From Prevotella sp. (GTDB lineage Bacteria > Bacteroidota > Bacteroidia > Bacteroidales > Bacteroidaceae), in assembly GCA_016285075.1 (NCBI GenBank), contig JAEEQB010000017.1, positions 1 through 64,000 of the forward strand: a DNA stretch of 64,000 nucleotides. Reading direction: 5' to 3'. Under the pieces are notes generated by a model. It was not told the origin of the DNA. It saw only the letters and a program-made list of their open reading frames with translations, and did no database searches. Shown piece by piece: positions 31,404-39,941 of the stretch. The translations under genes were made by a program, and so were the position numbers. Each line of letters starts with the position of its first letter. Positions within the stretch are counted from its first letter, which is position 1.

Positions 31404-34061
31404 TTACTTCACTATCTCGTGTTTGTCGTCGACATACACCGACTGCTCCTTGTTGATGATCGAGTTGAAAGCCCAGATGTGACTATAATTACTGCTGGCG
31501 AACGCATTGTCAGTCTGGTGGCACAATACCTTCAGCTTGTGGCCTTCGGGGCTGGTTTCATTGGGCTTGCCTTTGTCCCTCAGCCTCATGATGCGCATGA
31601 AGAGCACGGGTTCGTTGTACATGCCGGTGCTGTTGGTGGCGAAGGTGCCGTTGTTCAGGAAGTAGTTGCTCGGGGTCTTGGCATTGCCGTCGGCGGCTGT
31701 GCGCGGCTTGCCGCGCTCTAACTGGCCATGCAATGGCAGCACCACCCACTTGTCCTGGTTGTACTCGTTGACCAGCTGCTGGTCGGCCACGTCCTGCAGG
31801 CAGATCTTGCGATTGTCGATGACCCAGGGCAGCACCCACTTCGACCATCCGGTCCACGAGAGCTTCGCGGTTTCCTCTTTGGTATAAGGACGGTTGGGGT
31901 CGTATTTCATGTAGTGCTTGTAGAAGCGCCAGTACATCATTTCGTCTAGCTCGTCGGCAGTGCGGTACTTTCCTGCACGTGTCAGGTCATAGACCACGCG
32001 CAAGAGTGGCTGCTTGTCGGTGCTGCCGTCGTCATAGGCCACGTTGAAGAATGTTGAGGTAGAGTTGCTGTTCAGGATTTCTTCACCATTTTTCCCAGTC
32101 ACGGGCTTTCCATTCTTGTCGACGATGATATATACCGAGTCACGCTTAATGGTCAAGCTTCTCAAGTCAAGATTCATGTATTTCTGGACAGAGTCGCAGA
32201 TTATGGGCCTGACAGCCGAAGCGCCTGTAGTCATATCCTCATAGAATTGGATGAAGTAGAACATATCATGTACAAAGTTGTTGTCGTCCTTGACGATGTT
32301 CGTGGCCACGTTGCCGTTGATGGCGATTTTGTCGAACGACACGAAGAGGGCCTCTTCCTCGGTGTCCATAAGAGGCTGGCTGGAGCCGCGGAAGCAGAGC
32401 CAGCGGCTCTCATCGGTCTCGTCGAGCAGTATGTCGCCCGTCTGGTAGTAAGGCGATTTGGCGGAGGGCTCGCCGGGTTTTGCTTCGGTGCGCTGTTTGT
32501 AGATCTTCTCGGTACACTCTTCGGGGTCCCACTGCGTACCTACTCCCATGTTGTAGTAATCGTTGTAGCGGTAATAGTCCTCAAGTCCGTTAGTCGGACT
32601 GACGATGGAGGTGTAGACGTCGGGCTCCTTGCCGCAGAGGTCCTCGCCGGTGGCGTGGCGGACGATGTAGCGCGGATATAAGTCGCCGAAAAATTCTTCT
32701 GACTGTATGTAAGGATGCTCTTGGGTGTAGTCTTCGTAGATGTTGATGCTGGATTTGAAATTCTCAACGTCCTTCTTCACAGTGCTATAGACGGCCTTGT
32801 GGAAGTTCCTTTCCTTGCCGTTGCCAGTGCTATAGGCGGCCTCATAGAGAGAGGCTTTCCAGCTGACCGATGTCCACCAGGAGTAGCCGTCGTAGAGCAG
32901 CTTAGGACCGGTATATCCAACTTTCTGCTCTAACTCAGCGCTGCTATAGCCGAAGAGGGTGGCGAAGAGGCTTCTTCTTTCCTCGGTCTTGCTGCCGCCT
33001 TCAGCCCATGCATGGGCCACACACATGAAGAACCATTTGTTGTTCAGTTTATAGCGCTCGGGCTTGAAGTCATACCACATCTTGGGATTCGGGCTGTCCT
33101 TGGGATCCAGGTTATCTGACCACTTGTTGGGGTACATCAAGGCGTAGAGCAGCTCGGCCAGGTTCTGCATGTGCTCCTTGTTGGTACCTATGCCTGTGGG
33201 CAGCGACCACTGACGGTCATGGCTGTCCTTAAACGGGATGGGGTCACCAACATACGGCCAGATGTTCTTCCTCGGTGGCGGGCTGACGGTCACCCAGTGG
33301 CTCGTTTTCTTGCCGGCGGGACCTACTGCCGGACGCACGCAGATCCAGTACTCCACTTTCTGCTTGTTGTTGTCATCGGGATCGTTGTAGGTGCGCTTCA
33401 CCACGTCGCCGAAGCGGTAGTAGGCGGTGCCGTCGAAGGTGCCGTTGGCGCCAGTCTGCTCCTGAGTGCGGTAGACAATCTTCTGCAGGCCGGGCATCTG
33501 CTTGATATTCACGTCGACGGTGGCCAACGACAGGCCGTCGGTCGACTTGTGGTAGGTCAGCGTGCCCACGGCGTCGTGCTTCCACGTGTACTCCTGGGTG
33601 TCGACGTTGAAGCCGTCGCCCATGGTCAGGCCCACGAGGTTGGCGAAGCGCTCGGCAGCGGCCTCCATGTCGCCGGTGGCCACCGCACGAATGGTGGAGT
33701 TGCCGTCAAGAGGTTCGCCGATGGTGGGTGCGAAGGTCTTGCCCTCGTAATCGGCACTCACGTTGACGGTGCTGGTGAGCTGGCCTACGACACTCCAGAA
33801 CACGTTGTAAGCGTTCTGTGCATCTTCGTTCTGCTCTTCATTGTTCTGTTCGTTTCCGTTCTTCTCGTCGTCGTCATCCTTACATGAGGTGACGCTCATG
33901 CTTAAGCCGCACAGCAATACAATGCATAACATTCCGATTAAGCGAGCGGCATGAGAGCTTGCTCTCAGATGCCCGAGCGTGAGGAATGTCGGCAACGCCA
34001 ATGCATAATGCATAATGCTTAATGGGCTGCGCCAATTAAAATCTTTCTGTTTCATTTTCAT
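31404..34061 (-). CDS. Surface lipoprotein, paralogous family, second C-terminal type, element inside signal peptide
   Basis: An 885-residue lipoprotein, function unknown. Start ATG 34061. The predicted signal peptide is very long (lipobox MSVTSC, Cys60, then KDDDDEK). Residues about 22-45 (LPTFLTLGHLRASSHAARL) are translated from a diverged copy of the 111-bp interspersed element and carry charged and His residues inside what should be a hydrophobic core; whether it still exports well is doubtful. N-terminal domain: KTFAPTIGE, VGTLTYH, MPGLQKIVY, YYRFGDVV, YWICVRPAVGP, TSHWVTV. C-terminus: RWLCFRGSSQ, DVADQQLVNEY, WVVLPLHGQLERG and MYNEPVLFMRIMRLRDKG, shared with the 861- and 821-residue members. 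First gene of its run, with a triple half-site promoter 153 bp upstream. Confidence 0.8.
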   Translation of the reverse strand: MKMKQKDFNWRSPLSIMHYALALPTFLTLGHLRASSHAARLIGMLCIVLLCGLSMSVTSCKDDDDEKNGNEQNNEEQNEDAQNAYNVFWSVVGQLTSTVNVSADYEGKTFAPTIGEPLDGNSTIRAVATGDMEAAAERFANLVGLTMGDGFNVDTQEYTWKHDAVGTLTYHKSTDGLSLATVDVNIKQMPGLQKIVYRTQEQTGANGTFDGTAYYRFGDVVKRTYNDPDDNNKQKVEYWICVRPAVGPAGKKTSHWVTVSPPPRKNIWPYVGDPIPFKDSHDRQWSLPTGIGTNKEHMQNLAELLYALMYPNKWSDNLDPKDSPNPKMWYDFKPERYKLNNKWFFMCVAHAWAEGGSKTEERRSLFATLFGYSSAELEQKVGYTGPKLLYDGYSWWTSVSWKASLYEAAYSTGNGKERNFHKAVYSTVKKDVENFKSSINIYEDYTQEHPYIQSEEFFGDLYPRYIVRHATGEDLCGKEPDVYTSIVSPTNGLEDYYRYNDYYNMGVGTQWDPEECTEKIYKQRTEAKPGEPSAKSPYYQTGDILLDETDESRWLCFRGSSQPLMDTEEEALFVSFDKIAINGNVATNIVKDDNNFVHDMFYFIQFYEDMTTGASAVRPIICDSVQKYMNLDLRSLTIKRDSVYIIVDKNGKPVTGKNGEEILNSNSTSTFFNVAYDDGSTDKQPLLRVVYDLTRAGKYRTADELDEMMYWRFYKHYMKYDPNRPYTKEETAKLSWTGWSKWVLPWVIDNRKICLQDVADQQLVNEYNQDKWVVLPLHGQLERGKPRTAADGNAKTPSNYFLNNGTFATNSTGMYNEPVLFMRIMRLRDKGKPNETSPEGHKLKVLCHQTDNAFASSNYSHIWAFNSIINKEQSVYVDDKHEIVK

Positions 34062-34213
34062 TGTTTTTTTGTTTATTTCGTTATGTCATCGCGTTATATC
34101 GTTATAACGTTATTACGTTATTCTGCTCTTCCCACCAGGCCACCCGCGGCGGCCGCCATTATCATTTATCATTTATCATTTATCATTTAGGGCTTCGCCC
34201 GCTTTTTTGCCTG

Positions 34214-34330
34214 CAAATTTACGCTTTTTTCACCATTCACGCAAGAAAAGTGACACTTTTCGTTATGAAAATGTGCGACAATGACCATTTATTGCGACAA
34301 ATCGCCCACATAAACCCTCATTCCTGTCGC
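34214..34330 (-). promoter_or_regulatory. Promoter with GCGACA/TGTCGC triple half-site (copy 5)
   Basis: Minus-strand -7 element TAAATTTG at 34214-34221; GCGACA at 34275 and 34294; inverted TGTCGC at 34325. Spacings are 61, 19 and 31 bp. Here the inner sequence between the outer half-sites does not pair, so it is the hexamers and their spacing that are conserved, not a stem. This argues for a protein-binding site. Confidence 0.75.
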
Positions 34331-34372
34331 ACCCGCAGGCTTTGCTCATTATTTCTTCGAAATCCTGAGTTT

Positions 34373-34472
34373 GGAAAGAAATTATCAAAAATTAGAAGAA
34401 ATTACATCCAGAAATAATCATAACATATCATTTCTGGATGTAATTTTTGGACATTTCTTCTAATTTCTTTCC
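34373..34472. repeat. 100-bp inverted repeat in the gap before hipB
   Basis: A perfect 13-bp stem (TACATCCAGAAAT at 34403-34415 and its complement at 34430-34442, loop 14 bp) is extended outward by near-complementary GGAAAGAAATTA and AGAAGAAA arms. It may be a terminator between the plus-strand and minus-strand regions, or a small non-autonomous element. The following 34480-34640 holds another repeat type (AGGTACTTTCGCTCG and CTCGCTTATTCGTACCT arms) also seen at 59767-59940, then ATTATCC units. Confidence 0.7.
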
Positions 34473-34734
34473 GAAAACAAAAGACCTTTGAGCTTTGCTC
34501 TTAGGTACTTTCGCTCGAAAATGAAAAGAAAAGCGAGCTTTCCTTTTACATTTCCCTCGCTTATTCGTACCTTCAGGTCCTGCTGTGCGCAGCCACTATC
34601 AATTATCCATTATCCATTATCAATTAGGGCGAAGCCCGCCGCCCGCCATTTATGACCGATTAAGCGAGATTATTGGCTATAAACGCTCAATTGTGACCGC
34701 ATAAGTTAATTATTCTTTAATTATTGTCGGGATT

Positions 34735-34766
34735 ATTGCAGATTTGGGAATAATTACCTAAATTTG
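34735..34766 (+). promoter_or_regulatory. Likely promoter of hipBA
   Basis: A -7 element TAAATTTG at 34759-34766 ends 5 bp before the hipB ATG, with ATTG at 34735-34738 at the usual 20-bp distance as a weak -33 box. Two TGACCG...TAAG motifs lie further upstream (34651 and 34695) and could be HipB operators (inference). Confidence 0.55.
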
Positions 34767-34771
34767 CACCC

Positions 34772-35104
34772 ATGAACGGAAGGCTTGACCCACAGAATCA
34801 GTCGCCAGCAAGAATCATCGTTCTTCTTGGACAGCGATACAAGGAAACCCGTATAGCGCTTCAGATCACCCAGAAGGAGGTATCGGAGCAGACGGGTATC
34901 AGCATGAGTACCATCCGAAGGTTTGAGAATGGCACCACCTTCAACCTGACGCTGGCCAACTTCATTTCCCTATTGAAAGTTATCGGCTATGCAGATAATC
35001 TGGAAGACTTGATTCCTGAAGTGCTGCAAGACCCTAACGTTCTTTTTAAGCAACAGGAAAAGAAACGAATGAGAGCCAGTCATGGAAAACGTAGTAAGGA
35101 TTAA
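34772..35104 (+). CDS. hipB: HipB-type antitoxin, XRE-family repressor
   Basis: A 110-residue DNA-binding protein. Residues about 16-80 are a Cro/CI-type helix-turn-helix (ITQKEVSEQTGISMSTIRRF, then ENGTTFNLTLANFISLLKVIGY). It directly precedes and overlaps hipA by 23 bp in another frame, the standard arrangement of HipBA toxin-antitoxin pairs. It should bind its own promoter and sequester HipA. The tail after 90 is basic (KKRMRASHGKRSKD), a possible extra DNA contact. The start fits the promoter, which ends just before it. Confidence 0.92.
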   Translation: MNGRLDPQNQSPARIIVLLGQRYKETRIALQITQKEVSEQTGISMSTIRRFENGTTFNLTLANFISLLKVIGYADNLEDLIPEVLQDPNVLFKQQEKKRMRASHGKRSKD

Positions 35105-36596
35105 GATCTGGGGACGGACGGTAGGAACCATCATGTGGGATTTCCGTCGTAAGCGTGCCATTTGCAGTTACGACAAGGATTTTCTCAGTCAGGGGATTGA
35201 CATCGCCCCTCTGACTGCTTCCATCCATAATCCCAGATACAAGCTGCCGTTCTGGGGCGAGGCCGACCGTGACATCTTTTCCGGGTTGCCCGCCTTTGTC
35301 TCCGACTCCCTGCCTGGCGGATGGGGTAATGCCGTGTACCAGTCATGGGTGGCGGAACATCATCTGAGCTCATCGCAGGTGACCCCTGTCGACAAACTGG
35401 CATTCATCGGCAAGCGAGGTATGGGAGCCTTGGAGTTTGAGCCGGCCATTCCCATAGAGGAAAGCAGGGACATCGCCCTGCGCGACCTCTACCTACGTGC
35501 CCAGGAGATTCTCGCAAACAGAGAGGCCTCCATTGCCACTGCGCAACAGGTAAACATGGATGTGCTCTATGAGGTAGGCACATCGGCAGGCGGCAATCAT
35601 GCCAAGGCCATCATTGCCAGGAACAACAAGACAGGGGAAATACGGTCTGGACAGGTGGAGCAATCGGAAGACTACACCTACTACCTGCTGAAATTTGCCG
35701 AGTCCAGACTCTATCCGCTCACCCAGTTTGAAATGGTGTATTATGAAATGGCAAAGACCTGTTCCATCCACATGATGCCTTCCCGGCTCATCGACATTGA
35801 CGGCCAGAGCCATTTCCTGACGGAACGCTATGACCGTCAGAACGGCCAGAAATACCATACCCAGTCGTTGGCGGCCATGATGCCCGAAGCCTCGTCGTAT
35901 GAAGATCTGATGGATGTGTGTATGCGGCTGCACCTGCCATACGCGGAGTTAGAGGAGACATATCGCCGGGCGGTGTTCAATATCCTGACTACGAATGTGG
36001 ATGCACACATCAAGAACTTCTCGTTCTTCATGAAAGAAGGAGGCAACTGGCATATCACCCCTGCCTACGACCTGACCTTTTCCTGTTTCAACCCCGGCAA
36101 CAAGTTTGACCCTGCCCATTACCTCAGCCTGAACGGGAAGACGATGAACCTCAACAAAAACGACCTGCTGACCTTTGGACGCTTATACAACATCAAGAAT
36201 CCGAACGGTATCATTGCAGAGTGCATCGAGGCGGTCATGCAGTTCCGAGACATTGCGGAGAGATACGGCATCTCTTTGCAATGGATAGACAGGGTGGAGC
36301 GTCATTTCGCGGAGATGACGCCTGACCTGTTGGCGGGGCTGAGCGGGTACAAGCCTGGTGTGTTCAGCTATATCCTGCAGCCCAGCGGCGTGCATGTAGA
36401 GGAGGCGCAATGGCAGGAGATGGGCAACGGTGCCTTCCGGCTGACGGCACGGCTCAACGGCGTGGAGCAGCGCATCACCGTCAGTCCGAAGTCGGAGCTG
36501 GGGCGCCGCATTGCCGACAGCGGAGGCGTAAAAATGGGCGAGGAGGCGCAACGCCGCTTCGTGGAGGAACTGCTCCTGCCTCGCGTTGCCCGCTAA
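35082..36596 (+). CDS. hipA: HipA-type serine/threonine kinase toxin
   Basis: A 504-residue kinase toxin. HipA phosphorylates a cellular target (GltX in E. coli) and induces dormancy; the target here is unknown. The HipA N-terminal fold is about 1-125, GTSAGGNHAK at 166-175 is the phosphate-loop region, the catalytic segment NVDAHIKN covers 305-312 (Asp307), and the metal site PAYDL is at 327-331. All expected residues are present. It is longer than E. coli HipA (about 440 residues): residues about 430-504 form an extra C-terminal part. Translationally coupled to hipB. An IS element lies 6 bp after the stop codon, and the last 22 codons are duplicated beyond it. Confidence 0.92.
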   Translation: MENVVRIKIWGRTVGTIMWDFRRKRAICSYDKDFLSQGIDIAPLTASIHNPRYKLPFWGEADRDIFSGLPAFVSDSLPGGWGNAVYQSWVAEHHLSSSQVTPVDKLAFIGKRGMGALEFEPAIPIEESRDIALRDLYLRAQEILANREASIATAQQVNMDVLYEVGTSAGGNHAKAIIARNNKTGEIRSGQVEQSEDYTYYLLKFAESRLYPLTQFEMVYYEMAKTCSIHMMPSRLIDIDGQSHFLTERYDRQNGQKYHTQSLAAMMPEASSYEDLMDVCMRLHLPYAELEETYRRAVFNILTTNVDAHIKNFSFFMKEGGNWHITPAYDLTFSCFNPGNKFDPAHYLSLNGKTMNLNKNDLLTFGRLYNIKNPNGIIAECIEAVMQFRDIAERYGISLQWIDRVERHFAEMTPDLLAGLSGYKPGVFSYILQPSGVHVEEAQWQEMGNGAFRLTARLNGVEQRITVSPKSELGRRIADSGGVKMGEEAQRRFVEELLLPRVAR

Positions 36597-36602
36597 TACA
36601 CT
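36532..36602. repeat. 71-bp target-site duplication, left copy
   Basis: Identical over 71 bp to 38343-38413. The left copy is the true end of hipA plus six bases; the right copy is the duplicate produced by insertion of the element between them. Confidence 0.95.
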
Positions 36603-36678
36603 CCTGACTTCGTCGATTTTTGTCAATTAAAATTTTGACATCTGATTATCAGTATGTTATAAAATAATTTTCGGGTGA

Positions 36679-36710
36679 TTTGGGTGACGCACGGATTTTT
36701 CGTACCTTTG
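36679..36710 (+). promoter_or_regulatory. Transposase promoter
   Basis: TTTG at 36679-36682, 20 bp, then TACCTTTG at 36703-36710: a textbook Bacteroidetes promoter inside the left end of the element, 68 bp before the transposase ATG. Confidence 0.8.
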
Positions 36711-36777
36711 CAGCGTCCAAGTAGAGGCTATGCCTGCTACTGTAAATCGGACAAATAACTTTTAGTTATATAGAAGC

Positions 36778-38319
36778 ATGTTCGTACGAAAGAAGAAAAA
36801 CCGTTCTGGTTCTGTCAGCGTCGTAGTAGTTGACAAGAGCCATGGTCGTTTCAGCGAAATCCGCCAGTTTGGCGTTGCCCATACTGAGGCAGAGGCCGAC
36901 GCTCTCGTCAGTCAGGCCCGGCGGTGGATACTGCGCTATGGCGGTCAGCAGCAGATAGATTTCGATGGTGAGGCAGTTAGTACAGCCTCCGATGTGGATA
37001 GTTTTGTCGAGCGGATAGGTGGACTTTCAATAAACGGCACCTATCTACTGCTCTCACAGGTGTATGACCGCATCGGATTTGCCGTCATCAAAGATGAGGT
37101 TCTCCGGCATCTGGTCATTGCTCGCATCAGCCAGCCATCGAGTAAGCTGGCAACAGTGGCCTATCTGCGCTCTTATTATAAGGAAGACATAGATCTGAGT
37201 CGCATCTACCGCTACATGGATAAACTCTACAACAGCCAGATGGAACTGTTGCAGGAGATCAGCATCCACCATACACGCAGGATACTCGGCGGCAATATCG
37301 GATTGCTGTTCTATGATGTCACTACACTTTATTTTGAGACGGCTCCCAAGGACGACATGCGTCAGGCAGGATTCTCCAAGGATGGTAAGACGAGTGAGGC
37401 TCAGGTAGTGCTGGGACTTCTGGTCAGCCAGGACGGATATCCGCTGTCCTATTCCATATTCAACGGAAGCCAGTATGAGGGCTACACGATGATTCCGATA
37501 GTAGATGATTTCGTACGGCGATTCTCGCTGAAGGACTTTGTCATCGTGGCCGATTCCGGCCTGATGAATGCCAAGAATATGAAATTGCTCCGCTCTGCCG
37601 GATACAAGTACATCGTGGGAGCAAGAATCAAGACGGAAAAGACGGAGGTGCGAGACTGGATCATGTCGCTGGAGAAGAAGAACGGTGCTGTCTATGAGCA
37701 TCGGAAAGACGATGGCAACAGGCTTGTGGTAAGCTACTCTACAGCGAGGGCAGCCAATGATGCCAAGAACAGGGACAAGGGTGTGGCTAGGCTGGAGAAG
37801 TCATACAAGACGGGCAGGCTTACCAAAGACAAGATCAACAAACGTGGCTACAACAAGTTCCTGGAAATCAGCAAGGACGTACAGGTCACCATCAGTCAGG
37901 AGAGGATTGCGGAAGACGAGAAGTGGGATGGGCTGAAGGGCTACATCACCAACACTGGTCTTGAGCCAGAAGAAGTCATCAGCCAGTATCACGGACTTTG
38001 GGTGGTTGAGAAGGCTTTCAGGATCAGCAAGGGTAATCTTGAGATGCGGCCGATGTTCCACTTTACGGAACGGAGGATAGAGGCCCATGTCTGTATCTGC
38101 TTCATCGCATACAAGGTCTATAAGGAACTGGAACGTATTATTAGAATTTCAAGAATCAACCTCAGCGTGGACAAGGTGTTGGATATAGCAAAGACAATAG
38201 CAACTATTGACATCAAGACTGGCGGAGTACCTGGGGGCTCTAAGAGAACACTTTTCCTCACAGAAGAGCAGATGAACATCAAACCACTCTTCGACCTGAA
38301 AGGGCTGCTTGGCGATTAG
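36778..38319 (+). CDS. IS1634-family transposase (DDE)
   Basis: A 513-residue transposase of the IS4 superfamily. Catalytic residues appear to be Asp180 (in FYDVTTLYFE), Asp259 (in VADSGLM) and Glu411 (in YHGLWVVEKAFRISKGN, which carries the family's Y-(2)-R-(3)-E-(6)-K-like block). Full length, no frameshift. The start ATG 36778 fits the promoter and gives the typical MFVRKKK N-terminus. Confidence 0.95.
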   Translation: MFVRKKKNRSGSVSVVVVDKSHGRFSEIRQFGVAHTEAEADALVSQARRWILRYGGQQQIDFDGEAVSTASDVDSFVERIGGLSINGTYLLLSQVYDRIGFAVIKDEVLRHLVIARISQPSSKLATVAYLRSYYKEDIDLSRIYRYMDKLYNSQMELLQEISIHHTRRILGGNIGLLFYDVTTLYFETAPKDDMRQAGFSKDGKTSEAQVVLGLLVSQDGYPLSYSIFNGSQYEGYTMIPIVDDFVRRFSLKDFVIVADSGLMNAKNMKLLRSAGYKYIVGARIKTEKTEVRDWIMSLEKKNGAVYEHRKDDGNRLVVSYSTARAANDAKNRDKGVARLEKSYKTGRLTKDKINKRGYNKFLEISKDVQVTISQERIAEDEKWDGLKGYITNTGLEPEEVISQYHGLWVVEKAFRISKGNLEMRPMFHFTERRIEAHVCICFIAYKVYKELERIIRISRINLSVDKVLDIAKTIATIDIKTGGVPGGSKRTLFLTEEQMNIKPLFDLKGLLGD

Positions 38320-38342
38320 GGTGACGCATCGACGAAGTCAGG

Positions 38343-38413
38343 AAATGGGCGAGGAGGCGCAACGCCGCTTCGTGGAGGAACTGCTCCTGCCTCGCGTTGC
38401 CCGCTAATACACT
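38343..38413. repeat. 71-bp target-site duplication, right copy (duplicate of hipA 3' end)
   Basis: Contains a second copy of the last hipA codons and stop, without a start, so it is not a gene. It shows that the insertion point lay 6 bp after hipA and that hipA itself was not damaged. Confidence 0.95.
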
Positions 38414-38800
38414 GATTCCTTTTAACGACAACGGATTAAACGGATTCATTTTCTTGCGTCGGACTTTAAGGACTTAAAGGACATGCCCTGCGGAGCAGTG
38501 CCGCAGGGCAAAAAAGTTGTCCCAGTTGTCTCAGTTGTCTTTTAAAACTACAACCGTTCTTGTCTTTTTTAACGACAACTGGGACCGCTCGACCTTGGTC
38601 GCTTTGCTTGCAAAGAACTAAGACAACAGGAATCGCTTGCGATTCCCAGCTGCGCGCAGCCCATTATCCATTTTCCATTATCCATTATCCATTACGCCAG
38701 TGGCCGCTGGCCACCGGCGTAGAGGGTTAATCTAAATCAAGTATTCGGGGGAATTAGCAATTTTTATTCATGCAGCCATTGTTGTGTGAAGGAAAGTTCG
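38414..38800. other. Gene-free stretch with several repeat types
   Basis: Contains a hairpin of the sequence TGCCCTGCGG at 38484-38493 with its complement ending 38510 and followed by A-rich DNA; GTTGTC repeats (38517-38545); a segment CAACTGGGACCGCTCGACCT whose inverse recurs at 39850-39905; GC palindromes (AGCTGCGCGCAGC, GGCCGCTGGCC) and CATTATC units. No open reading frame stands out. Confidence 0.6.
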
Positions 38801-38808
38801 TACCTTTG
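38801..38808 (+). promoter_or_regulatory. -7 element TACCTTTG upstream of the VapE cassette
   Basis: TACCTTTG preceded at about the correct distance by ATTG (38778-38781), a weak -33. It lies 54 bp before a short open frame and 260 bp before the first recognised cassette gene. Confidence 0.6.
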
Positions 38809-38862
38809 TAGAACTTTTCCCCATTCCGGGGGAAGACTAAACACACACTAAGAAGTCAGGAA

Positions 38863-39219
38863 ATGAAAGAAGGAAAAACGACCAGTAACCAACGAGCACG
38901 GGCAGTAATTTTCGACGGCCAGCGACCACGGGCAGTACACGCCATACGAGCGGTCATTGCCGGTCACAGCTACCACCAGCTTCGAGCGGTGGCACTCACC
39001 CACACCCCCTATCTTCGTCAGCCGGGAATCCAACAAATCAGCTACTTCCACCATCTGCTATCAAGCCATGCCCACCCAGCAGCTCCAACAGCCCAGCCCC
39101 ATACCAGAGGGGTTCAACATTGCCGCCGCGGTAATGGACAGAGCGGTGTGGTTCCACCTCGCCAACGGTGGGCCTGCCTCGGCGCGGGAGCACATCAAGA
39201 CGCTGCGCGACGAGCTTAG
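38863..39219 (+). CDS. Possible small leader gene of the VapE cassette
   Basis: A 118-codon frame with an ATG placed well after the promoter. Residues 1-65 have balanced composition and helical patterns (NQRARAVIFDG, HQLRAVALTHTP); the rest overlaps the next gene in another frame and looks like out-of-frame text. It may be a real short protein, a remnant, or noise; no family recognised. Confidence 0.3.
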   Translation: MKEGKTTSNQRARAVIFDGQRPRAVHAIRAVIAGHSYHQLRAVALTHTPYLRQPGIQQISYFHHLLSSHAHPAAPTAQPHTRGVQHCRRGNGQSGVVPPRQRWACLGAGAHQDAARRA

Positions 39220-39697
39220 CTATTTATACCAGACCGACTGTACGCCCGCCTACACAGCAGCCATGGCCAAGATCGTGGCCGCCGAGGAGGCCGAACGGTT
39301 AGAAGCCGAGCAGCGCCACATGGAGCAGCAAAGCCAACTGATGCTCGCCATGGTGAAGGCCATGCAGACCAGTCAGAAGCCGCCCAGGCCAGCGGAGACG
39401 CAGCAAGCGGCACCCATGGAGCTGCCGCCCTGCCTCTGCACAGAGGAGGCGATGAAGCTCTGGCAGAAAGCACAGGAAGCAGGCCTCATTGACGACAACT
39501 ACCAGCCCACCATCTCACGCACCAAAGCCGCCTTGCTGGCCTATGTCATAGCGAAACGACTCGGCATCCAAGACAAGTGGAAAGTGTTCGAAAAGCTTTG
39601 GATGCGAAACAACATGCGCAATGACTATAACGACGCACTCTACCAACAACAAACCCTGAAGTTCCAAGAAAAACTAAAAACCATATTCGCTGACTAA
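39068..39697 (+). CDS. Conserved hypothetical protein of the VapE/HU cassette
   Basis: A 209-residue cytosolic protein. ATG 39068 is chosen over the in-frame ATG 38957, whose extra residues show no conservation-like pattern. Residues about 55-95 form a charged helix (AAEEAERLEAEQRHMEQQSQ). The C-terminal 70 residues (LWQKAQEAGLIDDNYQPTIS, then KWKVFEKLWMRNNMRNDYN) match, from memory, a protein commonly found just before VapE-type genes in Bacteroides; function unknown. It is followed by a strong terminator. Confidence 0.7.
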   Translation: MPTQQLQQPSPIPEGFNIAAAVMDRAVWFHLANGGPASAREHIKTLRDELSYLYQTDCTPAYTAAMAKIVAAEEAERLEAEQRHMEQQSQLMLAMVKAMQTSQKPPRPAETQQAAPMELPPCLCTEEAMKLWQKAQEAGLIDDNYQPTISRTKAALLAYVIAKRLGIQDKWKVFEKLWMRNNMRNDYNDALYQQQTLKFQEKLKTIFAD

Positions 39698-39719
39698 CAG
39701 ACAACTACACCATAACGTA

Positions 39720-39756
39720 CCCCCTACGCGTACCCCCTGCGTAGGGGGTTATTGTT
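39720..39756 (+). terminator. Rho-independent terminator
   Basis: A 10-bp perfect stem (CCCCCTACGC at 39720-39729, complement at 39739-39748) with a T-rich tail (TTATTGTTT), 22 bp after the preceding stop codon. Confidence 0.85.
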
Positions 39757-39768
39757 TCCATTTCTTCG

Positions 39769-39776
39769 TACCTTTG
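39769..39776 (+). promoter_or_regulatory. -7 element TACCTTTG upstream of the VapE gene
   Basis: A TACCTTTG sequence just after the terminator and 166 bp before the VapE ATG. No clear -33 box. The leader contains repeats also found at 38550-38640, inverted. Confidence 0.55.
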
Positions 39777-39941
39777 CAGCACGAACGGCACTACGTGCCT
39801 AAATGATAAATGATAATGGCTGCGCGCAGCTGGGAATCGCTTGCGATTCCAGTTGTCTTAGTTCTTTGCAAGCAAAGCGACCAAGGTCGAGCGGTCCCAG
39901 TTGTCGTAAAAAAACAAAAACTGTTGTCGTAAAAAAACAAA

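Larger units (their letters stand above)
36603..38342 (+). mobile_element. IS1634-family insertion sequence (1740 bp)
   Basis: The ends are a perfect 15-bp inverted repeat: CCTGACTTCGTCGAT at 36603-36617 and its complement ending at 38342. It is flanked by a 71-bp direct repeat. It encodes one full transposase with an intact DDE set, so it may be active. IS1634 elements are known for long, variable target duplications, which fits. The outer bases TGACTTCGTCGA also resemble the start of the 111-bp interspersed element. Confidence 0.92.

Noticed and set aside
1..34061. Polysaccharide utilisation locus
   Set aside because: No SusC/SusD pair, glycoside hydrolase or hybrid two-component sensor is present despite the many surface lipoproteins.
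36532..38413. Broken hipA split by the insertion sequence
   Set aside because: The left copy has the full reading frame with its own stop codon; the right piece is only the target duplication.
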